The notes beneath the pieces were generated by a model. It worked only from the letters and a program-made list of their open reading frames with translations, ran no database searches and had not been told where the DNA came from. Shown one piece after another: positions 10,246 through 21,411 of a stretch of DNA of 64,000 nucleotides. Every line of letters begins with the position of its first letter. Positions within the stretch are counted from its first letter, which is position 1. A program made the position numbers and the translations under genes. The DNA is from Guillardia theta CCMP2712. Taxonomy: Eukaryota; Cryptophyceae; Pyrenomonadales; Geminigeraceae. The stretch is from NCBI RefSeq assembly GCF_000315625.1, contig NW_005434566.1, positions 140,903 to 204,902 on the forward strand, read 5' to 3'.

Positions 10246-12618
10246 ATGTCGGCGAGTGATCATGATTCTGATGAAAACTCCCCGAACGATCAAGACAACA
10301 AGGAAGAAACTGAATTGAGGACAGTGCATCTTGACGATGGTGAGAGTGAAACATGATGAAGTAATGCCTGAATATATTTGCTTGCATCTTTTCAGAGCAA
10401 GAGCAAGCCGGAGCCGACAAATCTCGGGCTAAGAACAGAGAACAGATCAGCAGAACAAGTTCAAGAACTTCTCACATAGACTCCGCACAGGAGGACATGG
10501 CAGACGGAAAGTGCGCTCTTGTTCTTGCTGGTGCTGACGGTTGTACAGATGAAGATTCGCCGGAGAGGAAGCAAGGAGCGGCTCCCATGGAGGTGGAAGG
10601 CGATACTGTCCTACCGGCCGAAGGCAGCCTGGAAGATGAAGCCATGGAGACCGAGCAGTCAAACGGTGTTGAGGGTGCAGCTGTCCCTGCAGCTGCTCCT
10701 GTGCCGAGAAGCGGAGGAAGATCGTGATTTTAGCATCTGATGCGCTACATGAAGACGTGACTTGTACCTCAGAGGCAAGCAAGGAACAACGGAGCTCACG
10801 AGGCTCGGAGCCCCTGGTGCTGGAAAGGTCAGCGAGTCTTGTGCGAGCAGGGAGGCCAAGATAGTGACGGTAGTGCTGCAGAAGTCAGTCGGTCGGCGAG
10901 GAGTTTATCCACCTGGGCGGCCGCCAGTTCCTGTCTGTTGATGCTTCATCTGAAGAATTTTTCTCATTTCCTTGTTCAGAATGACTGCACTTCAATCAGC
11001 AAGATTCCTGCCCGCATCTTGAATGCTGAGCTAACGTAAGACCAGACATATGATATGCTCTTCTCAAAGTGCTTGCCAGGTGCCCGATCTGTCTCTCCAT
11101 CGTTCGCTCTACGCATACCTTCATGGAGTGCCTGCATCGTTTCTGTCAGGTCCAGACAGTCTCGTTGCCGTCGGTCATCTGACCCCAAGTCTCAGGAATG
11201 CATTGAAAAGTACCTGAGATTAGGGCAGAAAGAATGTCCCAAGTGCCGCGTTAAGGTGCTGAGCTGTCGATCTTGAGGATCGAGAGATTTGAAGTGCCCG
11301 ATCAGGTGTCGTCCAGGAGAGCTTTACGTGCCGATCCTCAATTTGACAAGCTCATCCAAGTAGCTGCGATGTTTGTGTTGGCTGCCCTTTGACGAGTTGC
11401 AAGGCGTTCTATCCGGACATCGATGCGTATGAGGAGAAGGAAGAGGAGTTTATCTCCAAGGTCAACGCGGAGAGTCATACGATCGCGGCTGCGGTAGAAG
11501 AAGGGTAAGAGCACAGCCTCCTGCCCTCTTGCGTCTCACTTGGCTCACTCTCAGCTTACGACGACAATCGCAAGCTGCTTCCGGTCGTCGGAGAGAGCTG
11601 GACCTCTCCCCTCCTCATTGCTTATTTCATGCAGGGCGTTCCAAGGACAAGGACACGGAGAGATCGAGCGGCAATTATGTAGCAAGCGGCGCAGGTTTGT
11701 TCCTCATCTTCCTCCGCCTCTTCATATGACCCTACGGCAGCCTCGTCCTCGCAGAATCGCTCTACAAGTCAGAGGGAGAAACCTTCGGCTCAGTTAGAAG
11801 GAGAAGAAGAGGGCAGGAAGGCTAAGGGAGACAAGGCTGGAGGGTCTGCGGCCAAGAAGGTTTCCTCGGGAGGCAAGAGCTCCAAGGCAGAAAAAGTTAC
11901 TTCCGGATTTGGAGCACCGTCCTCCTCAGCTCGTAGCGGCAAGAAATCGGAGAACGGAATGGCGAAGGTCGGGGTGAAGAGAAAGAGCGATCTTGCAGAC
12001 AAGAGCTCGAGGGAGGTGGACGGCGAGCAAAGGAAGGAGAGCAAGGTCTCGAGCCAAGGGAGGAATGGCAAGAAGCCGGAAGGCCCTGGAGGCCCTGGCG
12101 ATCGTCCCGCGGCTCGTCCGGTCTCTCCTCCTTCTCCTCCCTCCATCGTTAGCAAGCGCCAAGGAATAGTCGAGTTTCGCCTCTGGCCGCATCCTACGGA
12201 GCAGAGGGTTCAGCCCTTGAAGAAGGACTACGTCTGCTCCATCGAATCGTGTCAGATGATCGTGCTGAAGAAGTTTCTCGCTTCCCGATACAAGCAGGAG
12301 GACTACAGGGCCTTCGACCTCCTGATCCACACGACTGAGCAAGAGAACGCGCTGATTCCCAACGACATTACTCTAGGTGAGGAGAGCGAGGAAGGAAGGG
12401 TGGGAGACAGATGGAGAGTTGAGGAGGAAGGGGATTGGAGCAGAGGAGGAACATTGGAGTGGAGGAGGTTTGCAAAACTGAATTGATTGCTTTGTGCAGG
12501 GACTGTAGTGAGGATGTTGTGGCAAAGGACCGGAGAGCTTAAGATCATGTTCCGCACTAGCTCCTTCTACAAGGAAATCAGAGAAGCGAACGGGGCGCTA
12601 GGGCAGGAAAGGCAATGA
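10246..12618 (+). CDS. RING1-like Polycomb E3 ligase (RING + RAWUL)
   Basis: Homologue of RING1/RNF2, the PRC1 subunit that monoubiquitylates histone H2A in the nucleus. The start is ATG 10246 (MSASDHDSDENSPNDQ), first exon to 10339, second from 10396. The RING finger is split over exons near 10979-11255. It begins NAELTCPICLSIV, continues MECLHRFCQ, and ends ECPKCRVKV, giving the C3HC4 spacing of RING1. It is followed by SSRRALRADPQFDKLIQ and AFYPDIDAYEEKEEEF, which match the segment after the RING in RING1. A Lys/Ser-rich linker (about 11740-12130) precedes a RAWUL domain (GIVEFRLWPHP...YVCSIESCQMIVLKKFLASR) and a last exon (TVVRMLWQRTGELKIMF) ending at 12618. Phases join across the RING and RAWUL exons. 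Exons at about 10727-10960 and one short intron near 11635-11740 are not firmly resolved. Confidence 0.87.
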
Positions 12619-13051
12619 GGAAGGGCAAGTTGCGAGTGCAAGAGCAGGGAGGAGGGAGGAGGGAAGAGGGAAAAAGAAAAGAAAGAATTTCATAGGAAAG
12701 CAGCTGAGCCATGCCTCAACAATTTTTCACTGCTCAATGCGTTATCATCGTGTCAGAACATTCTGTAGAATATCTCGAGGAGGACTACTTGTCCATTCTG
12801 GTCCCTTTTCTTACTTTAATTAGTGAAATCAACAACAAAAATCCAAACTAAGTCTTGTATACATCTTTCCCTTTCTAACCTGCTGCCATCATGATGGAGA
12901 TAAAAAATAAGGATCGGAGGGAGTTGGGCCATAAACACATGCGGGGGTAACAGGTCAAGTGAGCCGTCTAATCCAACAAGTCAACTCGAGGAGGACAAAT
13001 TCAAACTCATCTCACGTCTTGCTCATTTGGGCGGCTTGTGGAGCGAGTTGG
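12619..13051. other. Intergenic gap between convergent genes
   Basis: Purine-rich sequence just after the RING1-like stop, then AT-rich sequence that presumably carries 3' ends of the converging RING1-like and kinase genes. No other feature is visible. Confidence 0.5.
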
Positions 13052-14629
13052 CTAGGACGAATCTCGCATGAGGGTCTGTGGGAAGGATGAGGGAGAGTGG
13101 CAAGCAGCACCTTCACACCACCTGGAACTGTCTTTCTGGAGGTCGTCTCCGCGTGCAAGCCAAGGCTGAGGAGAAAATCAGGGTGAGGAGAGAAGGAGAG
13201 AAGGAGAGAAGGAGAGAAGGAGAGAAGAAGAAATAAGGAGGAGAGAGAAGGAGGTAAGGAGGGGAATGAGGAGGGAAGGAGGGAGAAGGAGAGGGAAGGA
13301 GAGGGAAGGAGAGACGGTGCGAGGTGGATAGCGTGAGAGGAGAATGGCGAAAGATGATCTGAGAGGGCGGGTGGTGGGAAGGAGGGAGCGAAGAACGAGA
13401 CGCTGAAGATGTAAACCTTTGCATCCTTCTTTCTTCATCCTCCTCGAACCAGTCAAGCTCCTTGAGAGATGTCAGCATGCAAGTGGGCGACAAGCTTGAT
13501 ATGCAAGTACCAGGCACTCCGATGCTGTCGGACGCATGCGCGGGTCCACCTAAAGCAAGTTTCGTCAATCCAACACCGCAAGAAGGCAGGGGAAGAACGA
13601 GCGAGCGAGGAGAAGCGGGAGCGGGAGCGGGAGCAGGAGTAGTAGTAGGAGGAGGAGAAGGTTGAGGACAGGAAGAGGAGGAAGAGGATCCGGGAGAGGG
13701 GGGGGGGGGGGGGTTTGAAAGTGAGGCAGAGTAACGCGCAGCACCTGCATCATGGCGCGAACAGAAATGATCGCATTATCCGAGACATTCTCCCAGTACT
13801 TGTCAGGGAACGAATATTCTCCCGTTAAAATCTTCTGTAGCACGACAGTCGTGTTGCTGTCCGTGAACTTGAAAGGAGCTTTCCCTCCCAGCATCATGTA
13901 CAAAATCGCCCCCACCGACCAGATGTCCACCTTGCAGGAGTATAGCATCCTCCCCTCCATTGACGTGCCAGCAGCTGCCAGCAGCTCAGGAGCTGTGTAG
14001 TCTGGAGTTCCGCACACTGTTGACATGGTATCCGTGTATCCCACCGCCTTGTCTGTGCTCAAGCCGAAGTCGGTGATCTTGACAATGTCGTAGCCGGGTG
14101 CACCAGGGAGGGAGGAGAGGAAGAGGATGTTTTCTGGCTTCAGGTCCCGATGGCAGACATTGTTCTCATGCAGGTATCCAAGAGCGTAGAGTATCTGCCT
14201 GCAGATGAAGACGGAGGCCGGCTCCGGTATAGCCCCGCCCTCTACAACCCTGTCAAATAGGTCCCCCCCGTTCGCCAGCTCTTGCACCAGGTAAACTGCT
14301 TCCTGGTCCTCGAAGTAGTCCTGAAGTCGAATGAGCCCAGGGTGCGAGAGCTTTTTCATGATCCGAACTTCCTTGAGGATGTTGTTGTAGTTGAAGTTCA
14401 CATTCGACCTTGCCAGCTTCTTCACCACCACCATCCCTCCCTTAAGCGCCTCCGCCTGCAGGCAGACCGAGAATGTCCCCCTGCCGCCTGACGTCAACAA
14501 GATCCACGGGACAGCAGCTCTGTCTTACCTTCCTACAATCTTCCCAATGCGATAGCTGCCATCGATGCTCCGTCGTGGAAGCCTCTGGTTGGGCGACGTA
14601 ACAAGGTGTAACGAGGTCCCACAGCCCAT
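13052..14629 (-). CDS. CaMK-type Ser/Thr protein kinase with N-myristoylation signal
   Basis: Four exons on the minus strand: 14629-14529, 14480-13745, 13549-13511 and 13165-13052, giving about 330 residues. Exon 1 begins MGCGTS, a classic MGxxxS N-myristoylation signal with Cys3 available for palmitoylation, so the kinase is probably membrane-tethered. The glycine loop VGRGTFSV is formed across intron 1. The catalytic Lys is in VVVKK (about residue 54), the catalytic loop is HRDLKPEN, the Mg-binding motif is DFGLS, and the activation segment ends GTPDYTAPE. Then come DIWSVGAILYMMLGGKAPF and VDPRMRPTASECL. These are CAMK-group features. The C-terminus is short, and no EF-hands or obvious calmodulin-binding helix were found. 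The exon 3-4 junction gives ECL-PWL, one or two residues short of the usual HPW motif, so a small exon may be missed. Confidence 0.88.
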
Positions 14630-15665
14630 GTCAGTGACTGATTCCAGCGAGAAGAAAAAGATTCATCGGCCCTGCAAATGAATCTCCATCAGCGAAATGT
14701 CCGGCGGGTGCAAACAGCGCAAACAAACGCCAATATCTCGTGGCCCTCCACAGGATACATTGCCCCATTCTCTCTGACAAATTACATGGATGGGTGACAG
14801 AAGAGAACATGGGCCTATCCTTATTCTTTCGCGCTCTCGTCTTCCTACCTCATCCTTTAACATGCTCATTTCAGGACGAGAAGTTGAAGTGGAGGCGACC
14901 AATTTAGCCAAAACAGAAGCAACGGTCAAATATTTCAGTGCAACCAAGACGAATGCAGGTATTTGTAAGTTGCAGGACAGAAGCGATCGAGAGAGATTGG
15001 TGGCAGGTTTGACAAACATCGAAATGATGATAGAAAGTCTTGACGAGGGGCTGTAAAGGATCACAAGAAAACAGAAAAAAGGAATTCAACACCAGCAACA
15101 TGTACAGTACAGGATGTGAGTGAGGTTAGCGGGAAAATGATAATGCAGGGAGCCAGGAAGAGAAGCAAGAGAAACGACGCATCAAAATGGAAGGCGAAAT
15201 ACCAACAGGACACGAATAGCCGCGAAAAGAAAAACGATGGGAGGGAGGGGAGGCGGGAGGATCAGATATTTAAGTTAGAGTCTTGAAATGCACTCGAGTG
15301 AAATGAGACAATGGAATACTTGCGAGGAAGCTAGATATCAGTCTAGGGTTGGCAACTACGACCGAACAAGAGGAACAACGGTGGGAGGAGGCCGAGGACA
15401 GGCAGGAGGGGCGACAAGGAGCAGGTGGCATGTCCCTGGCTTTCGCGCCATTGCGAGCCGGGGATAGCAGATATGTTGGCTGTTAGCAGTAGGTCAAGCA
15501 ACTGCATCTCGTACTATTAAGAGAATAATTTGTTATTCTTAGCCTGTAATCCCTCAATATAGCTACCAGAATCAAATAATATGACTTAAAGTAACCAGTA
15601 TATATGTTAATAAACCAAAGAGCCTTTAGCATGCCCACGGCCAAAGGAACAGAGAGTCAAAAACG
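14630..15665. other. Intergenic region upstream of the kinase
   Basis: Unique sequence holding the kinase promoter side. An 88-residue plus-strand frame at 14790-15056 and an overlapping minus-strand frame have no recognisable domain and lack splice or homology support. Confidence 0.45.
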
Positions 15666-15667
15666 TA

Positions 15668-16065
15668 AAAAGTGACCACCCACCCCTCTTGACTCCGTGA
15701 GAGTACCCTACCCCGATTATGAAACATGCTAGTAATACCACCCCCACTTCAACCTCGATTGAGTGAGTATACCCCCCTGAACCCTTCCAATGACCCTATC
15801 AAGGACCGAAAATAATCTGCTATGACTTCCCTACCCCTCTTTTCCCCAAAGCCCTCTTAACGAACCCCTGCAATTTCTGAAAGATACCCCTACCTACCCC
15901 ACCGTCCTTGCTCCTTTTCACTTCCAAACCGAACACTTTCGTACCCCACCCACCACAATCTCTGACGGCATTGGGGATTTTCCTGGTAGGGTACCCTCTC
16001 GTCCCCAACAGCAAATTGCATAGGAAGTGTGGGGTGGGGTGAGGGGAACGAGGGGGTAGGGTATC
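15668..16065. repeat. TACCCC/CCACCCC tract 2a
   Basis: C-rich contexts (CCACCCACCCC, TACCCCGAT, ACCCCCCTG) fill the top strand to about 16010. The bias then flips to GGGGTGGGG and GGGGGTAGGG at 16028-16062. The tract lies on the left flank of GC-rich island 2. Confidence 0.75.
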
Positions 16066-16249
16066 ACAACGTGATGTTGGGGTTGCAAGTCGCTGGTTGT
16101 AAAATGAATTAGCTCAATGATATGTGGAAATGATCATGTTCGGCATTTTATCCCTGTCGGATTATTCCGCATATCCTTCTCAAAGATTTCAATTTCCATC
16201 GGATGATTCCATCGAAAAGTTCAAATCTTCAGCCTCTCAGTGGGCCGTG

Positions 16250-16690
16250 ACTCATCACAGGCGGCGCTACCGTGGCAGCGCCTGTGCGGCCCGGTCAACC
16301 GATTTTACCACAGTCGGATATCTCGTCGGACGGTCAGTCCGGTCCGTCAGCACCGTACTGGGGGCACTACTGACTGGTGAAACCTGCCAGCCGATCCGAG
16401 CCCGCGCCCGGCGGCGGTGGCCCCGGGCCCGGTGGTTCCGAAGCGGCAATTGAACGGTTTCGAGTTCAGAGTTCCAATCATGCCAGTCTGACGCACGGCA
16501 CCGCTGAGCGGCTCCGAGTCTAGTAGGCAGTGACTGGCAGCTGCCGCCCCCCGGCCCCCCCCCCCCCGTGTGCCCGGCGTCCCCGGCGCCCGGCGGGCCA
16601 CCGCCGTGACTGTGACACCGTGACACGGTACTCGGTGATCTCAAGGCTCAATCCGACCGGCCTACCCACCTCCTCCAGTACCGTGACTCG
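16250..16690. other. GC-rich island 2
   Basis: A shorter island with the same vocabulary as island 1: GCCGTGACTC, GGTCAGTCCGGTCCG, CCGTGACTGTGACACCGTG, GGCCCCGGGCCC, and a run of C at 16555-16566. It is bracketed by TACCCC tracts on both sides. No domain-bearing frame is present. Confidence 0.7.
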
Positions 16691-17190
16691 CCCCCTCGTA
16701 ATACCCCCACCCATCCTTTTTACCATCATATACCCCCACCTCTTCTCGCAGGACCTCCAGACCGATCATTGAACATCTGAAGGACCCATGGTTTGATGGG
16801 TTATTTTGGGTCATCATGACTGGTAGGGGTCATGACCCCACCCCATACTAAGGTAACACCTCTTCTTGAACCGTAGCTCAAAGTAGCACCCCCCACCCCT
16901 CTATGGCTCAGATTCCACTGCTGATCCCCTTCATACATGACCCCCACTCCCTGAGAATGAAGAAGCACTCGCAAGGACCCCCTTTGTTTTCACCCCTACC
17001 TACTTTTTGTCTTCACCTTTACTTCATATGGACCCCATCTTTCACCAACAAGGTTTCCTTCAGAGCAATCTTGGACCCTACCCCTTTATCTCACTTCCTC
17101 TATGCCGACCCCTCCGGCTTCCTCATCACCCACCCCCATTGTTGTAAGGAGGTCCATTACCCCTACCCCCTCGAGTTATCTTTCACCCCC
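16690..17190. repeat. TACCCC/CCACCCC tract 2b
   Basis: Right flank of island 2, C-rich on the top strand (ATACCCCCACCC, CCCCCACCCCTC, CCCCTACCCCCTC). It contains a 123-residue frame made of Pro/His/Thr-rich translation of the repeat, which I do not treat as a gene. Confidence 0.72.
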
Positions 17191-17769
17191 ATGTACGAAA
17201 GCTGCAGGGATCTATGGCGATCTGGGGAGATAGAGCCGAGGCAGCTTCGCATGGCAGGGAGGAGGGCGAGGTAGAGAAGGGGCAAGACGAAGGAGCCTAC
17301 AACCAGCAGCAGTAGCAGAGGGAAGCAGATGTGCTTGTTGTGCGAGAGAAAATATCGAAGCAGGTGGGAGGGCTCGTCAATTAGGATGGAGGAGAGGTTG
17401 TGAAGAGAGTTGACGATAGCCGAGCTCTATCCCATCTATCCCACGCTCTTTGTGATTCATGCTCTTTGTGGTTGTGGTTCAAGTAAGCAGAAATTCATAT
17501 ATGTCACTGCAACGAGACGAAAACCATCACACTTGCCATGAGGTACCAGCCACAGACAATGTTGTGCGTTAAACACGAGGAACACAAAAGACGAGGATGT
17601 ACGAGATCGACATCGCAGTGTGTGTGTAGGAGGAACAGGAGAGAACCACAGATGCTTAGAAGTTACCTCGAATGCCATGCTTGACAACGTCTGATGGAAG
17701 AATCGATTCTTTCTGTGTCCCTTTTACAACTCACTGGATGTCCACAGGTTCGATATCTGAAGTGGCAGC
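17191..17769. other. Upstream region of the alpha-galactosidase gene
   Basis: Unique sequence without a recognisable feature. It probably contains the promoter and leader of the gene at 17770. No TATA-like element stands out. Confidence 0.45.
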
Positions 17770-20664
17770 ATGCCTCCTTCAAACATGGACGATATCCAGC
17801 CAGCTTTCCAGAATCAGTGCACCGTGGGCGATCGAAACGGCGCCTTGGAAGACTATGCTGGGCAGATCCTCTTCGAGAGCACAACGTCAACCTTCAGGAT
17901 GTACGGCAAATCGATGATGTATGCGTTCCGCGCCGACGAGAACGGGAGCCTCGAGCACCTCTACTGGGGGAAGTCGATTCCGCCAACGGATGACCTCCGC
18001 TTCCTCTCCTTCTCAAACGTGCAGCTCTGCTTTGATCCAGGCCCTTACACACAGTTCGAGTTCGAGAACACGATCCCCATCGAGGACTTGTTTCAGGTCC
18101 ACGAGTCGCACGACCCGCACGACCTCCTCATGGAGTGGGAGAGGGCGAGGAAGCAGATCGACATGGCTGCCAGCCCGCTCGTCAACGGAGAGTTTGTTGA
18201 GTCAGGAACGGACGAGTGGCGCAGCTTCGAGAGCAGCTCCAAGTTTGTCCCGCATGACATCATTGCTATTGCGAGACGCGAGAATGCCGCCTGGAGGTTG
18301 ATGAGGATGCAAGACCTCAAGTCCGGGAGGATCGATGAGTTCGAGTATGAGCTGGAAGTGAGCAGGGAGAACAAGAAGAGCCTGAGCCCGGAGCTGTCAA
18401 GGCTGAGAGAGCATCACCCTACACCTCCCCGGACATCCAGCGGGTCCGAACCCCACCACGGCTTCCATGACATCGAGATGGAGCATCCGATCCCGCAGGT
18501 GGGGAGGAACACGAAGCTGCTGGAGTATGCAGACCTTGGGACGGGAGACTACCGCGCTCCTAGCTTCTCTGTTGTGTATGAGGACGGTGGCGCCATCTGC
18601 CCGCTGACGTACAAGGGGCATCGTATCATCAAGGGCAAGCTGCCGATGACGGCTGCTAAGGGAAGGCTGCCGGAGCTGAGAGGGAGTGAAGAGGAATGCT
18701 CCACTCTGGTTGTTGAGATGCAGGACAAAGTGACGGGCCTTGAGTTTGATCTGATCTACACGGTCTTCAAGCACGTGGACGCACTGAGCCGGAGAGTGAT
18801 CGTGCGAAATCCCACGTACGAGTCTCCGAACCTCAGAAGCCCGAGCAAGAACAAGAAGAGGGACAGCGAGGGGCTGTCTGGGGACGTGCGAATCGACAAG
18901 CTGATGAGCGCCACAGTCGACTTCCACACCATGAGCAACACTAACATGATCACCCTGTGTGGGAGCTGGGCCAACGAGCGGCATATCCAGCTGCAGCCTC
19001 TTATCCAGGGGAAGTTTGTGACCGAGAGCCTTCGTGGGACTAGCAGCCACCAGCACAACCCGTTCTGTGCGCTGACCAACACGTCGGAGGAGATGATAGA
19101 GACCGTGGGGGAGGTGTGGGGCTTCTCCCTGGTGTACTCGGGGAACTTCATGATCGAGGCGGATGTGTCGGAGACCGGGAGGACGAGGATAAACGCCGGC
19201 ATCAGCTCGAGCACGTTCAAGTGGCACATCCCCGCCGGGGACTGCTTCGAGGGCCCTGAATGCGTCCTGGTGTACAGCGACAGGGGGCTCGAGGGGATGA
19301 CGCACGCGTTCCATGACCTGTACAGGAACAACCTGATCCCCTCACGTTGGCACAACACAGTCCCTCCTGTCCTTCTCAACACATGGGAGACGACATACTT
19401 CGATGTCTCGCATGCCAAGATCCTAGAGATTGCCAAGATCGCAGTGAACTGCGGGGTTGAGATGATAGTGCTAGACGACGGGTGGTTCGGGCAGCGTGAG
19501 GATGCGACGTCGTCGCTGGGAGACTGGCACGAAGACAAGCGCAAGTTTCCTGTCGGGCTGTCTGCCATGGTGAGAGAGATCAACGAGCTCGGCCTCAAGT
19601 TTGGAATCTGGATCGAGCCTGAGATGGTGAACGTTCGGAGCCAGCTCTATGCCGCGCACCCCAACTGGTGCTTGAATCAGCAGGGGAGGAACAGCCGCTG
19701 CGAGGGGAGGAACCAGCTCGTGTTGGACTTCACCCGCGAGGAAGTGAGAGAGTACGTGATCTCAAAGCTCGACGCGCTACTGACGGAGTCCAACATCGAG
19801 TACATCAAGTGGGATATGAACCGTCACCTGACGGAGGTTTACGGGAACGCTATCTCGCCGCAGAAGCAGGGGGAGGTGTTCCACCGGTACATGGTCGGCG
19901 TCTACAAGGTCCTTGCCCATCTCAACGAGCGGTTCCCCCACGTGCGCATCGAGACCTGCTCGGGAGGAGGAGGGCGCTACGACGCCGGAATGTTGAACTT
20001 CTGCCCTCAGATCTGGGCTAGTGACAACACCGACGTGTTCAGCCGGCTGGCAATCCAGAGTGGGACGAGCCTCATCTATCCCTTGTCGACCATAGGATCG
20101 CACATCACAACAGTTCCCAATCACCAGACGCAGCGCCTGTCCACCCTCAAGACAAGATTCCTCGTCTCGCTCTTCGGCAACTTCGGCCTCGAGCTCGACC
20201 TCCGCAAGCTCTCGCAAGCTGAGCTACACGAGCTGACCAACTACATCTCCAAGTACAAGGAGCTCGCCCCCGTCGTGCTCTTCGGCAGGTTCTACCGCCT
20301 CTGGTCCCCGGCCAACTCCAGCGACCAGGAGGCGTACGCATGGATGTGCACCAACTTTGACAATGACAACATCAAGGCCGTTGTTGCTGTCTTCCTCAAC
20401 AAGGTAGAGGCAGGCAGGTACCTCCCTCGCCTCCGTCTCAGGGGGCTGAAAGAAGACGAAACGTACATCGTCGAGGAGATCTTTCCAAACAGTTCTCTCA
20501 GGAACAGAAACACCGGCCAGCTCGAGGTGGGAGGAGGTGTCCCGCAATGGCAGACGGGCAGGCAAGCCATCACCATGTCGGGCTCGATGCTCATGGGAGC
20601 TGGCATGCCCATCCGACTGTCGTACGATGGTGACAGCTGTGCGTTCGTTCTCCGTGAGAAGTAG
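17770..20664 (+). CDS. GH36 alpha-galactosidase, intronless
   Basis: Hydrolyses terminal alpha-1,6-galactosides such as melibiose and raffinose-family sugars. The 964-residue uninterrupted frame shows the GH36 order. A beta-rich N-terminal half comes first, followed by the catalytic barrel with LDDGWFGQRED (568-578), GIWIEPEMVN (from about 612), YIKWDMNRH (678-686), CSGGGGRYD ending at 738, and IWASDNTDV (748-756). By family knowledge Asp682 in KWD is the nucleophile and Asp752 in SDNTD is the acid/base; both are present. Bacterial homologues are usually about 730 residues. The extra length lies in the first 270 residues, including a charged, low-complexity insert (SRLREHHPTPPRTSSGSEPH). No signal peptide is obvious, which suggests an intracellular enzyme. 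Lack of introns among intron-rich neighbours hints at transfer from bacteria or a retrocopy. The start is the first Met, shortly after CAG. Confidence 0.93.
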   Translation: MPPSNMDDIQPAFQNQCTVGDRNGALEDYAGQILFESTTSTFRMYGKSMMYAFRADENGSLEHLYWGKSIPPTDDLRFLSFSNVQLCFDPGPYTQFEFENTIPIEDLFQVHESHDPHDLLMEWERARKQIDMAASPLVNGEFVESGTDEWRSFESSSKFVPHDIIAIARRENAAWRLMRMQDLKSGRIDEFEYELEVSRENKKSLSPELSRLREHHPTPPRTSSGSEPHHGFHDIEMEHPIPQVGRNTKLLEYADLGTGDYRAPSFSVVYEDGGAICPLTYKGHRIIKGKLPMTAAKGRLPELRGSEEECSTLVVEMQDKVTGLEFDLIYTVFKHVDALSRRVIVRNPTYESPNLRSPSKNKKRDSEGLSGDVRIDKLMSATVDFHTMSNTNMITLCGSWANERHIQLQPLIQGKFVTESLRGTSSHQHNPFCALTNTSEEMIETVGEVWGFSLVYSGNFMIEADVSETGRTRINAGISSSTFKWHIPAGDCFEGPECVLVYSDRGLEGMTHAFHDLYRNNLIPSRWHNTVPPVLLNTWETTYFDVSHAKILEIAKIAVNCGVEMIVLDDGWFGQREDATSSLGDWHEDKRKFPVGLSAMVREINELGLKFGIWIEPEMVNVRSQLYAAHPNWCLNQQGRNSRCEGRNQLVLDFTREEVREYVISKLDALLTESNIEYIKWDMNRHLTEVYGNAISPQKQGEVFHRYMVGVYKVLAHLNERFPHVRIETCSGGGGRYDAGMLNFCPQIWASDNTDVFSRLAIQSGTSLIYPLSTIGSHITTVPNHQTQRLSTLKTRFLVSLFGNFGLELDLRKLSQAELHELTNYISKYKELAPVVLFGRFYRLWSPANSSDQEAYAWMCTNFDNDNIKAVVAVFLNKVEAGRYLPRLRLRGLKEDETYIVEEIFPNSSLRNRNTGQLEVGGGVPQWQTGRQAITMSGSMLMGAGMPIRLSYDGDSCAFVLREK

Positions 20665-21411
20665 ACGAGGAGAACAGCCTACGAGACAGCTCCCGGACTG
20701 GCACCAGCATGCCGTATGCGCCCAAGGAAAGCCTCCTCTTGCATGGCCGAACTCAGCAGCCTGCAAACTTCGGCTCGAGCTACCAGTGATTCCATCCATT
20801 CATCTTATTTGTTGTGAAGTCCCCCCTGCCTTCTGTTGATGCCTGTCAACCATAATCGTAGTTGTGGTGGATGTGATACATTCAATGATGTTATGCTTCA
20901 TTCTCTCATTTCTTCCTCCTTGATCTATTAAACCATGTCCATATCAAAATGGAGTTGTTTATTCTTGAAGATCAGAGCTGTCTTGAGGGAACCTCCTGCA
21001 AGCAGCTTTACAGAATTCTTGGTTGCAGATCAGATGAATGAATGAGATCTTCAATCTTTGGAATCATTCACTCCTTCTATCCAGTCTATCAACCCACCGC
21101 AGAATATATACTTGCTTTCCTTCACGCCCCGCCCCTCTCCCTCTCTTTCTGTCTTGCAATTTATGCTAAGAAACCACAGAAAGTAAGAGGGCGGATGGCA
21201 TTCAGTCACATCATGTTTGCGGTGCAAATTTCGCATTTCAGATATGAACAAGACACTCGTCATCAGTGCATTTCCGCGCTTGAACACACCTCATCGAACA
21301 AAAATTGAGATAGGATTCCTTCACTTCCCAAGTAAGATCCACAGGAGCAAGGGAAGAAAAAATCGTGTCACCCCATCCTTGATTTCCCACTTGATTTCCC
21401 ACACCCTTGAG
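20665..21411. other. 3' flank of GH36 gene
   Basis: AT-richer unique sequence without a convincing gene. Small frames at 21042-21308 and on the opposite strand are probably chance. Confidence 0.45.

Noticed and set aside
14790-15056. 88-residue plus-strand frame as a gene
   Set aside because: No domain, no leader or splice evidence, and an equally long minus-strand frame overlaps it.
18397-19314. Long minus-strand frames inside the GH36 gene (also 18756-19598 and 20224-20799)
   Set aside because: Shadows of the strongly supported plus-strand enzyme.
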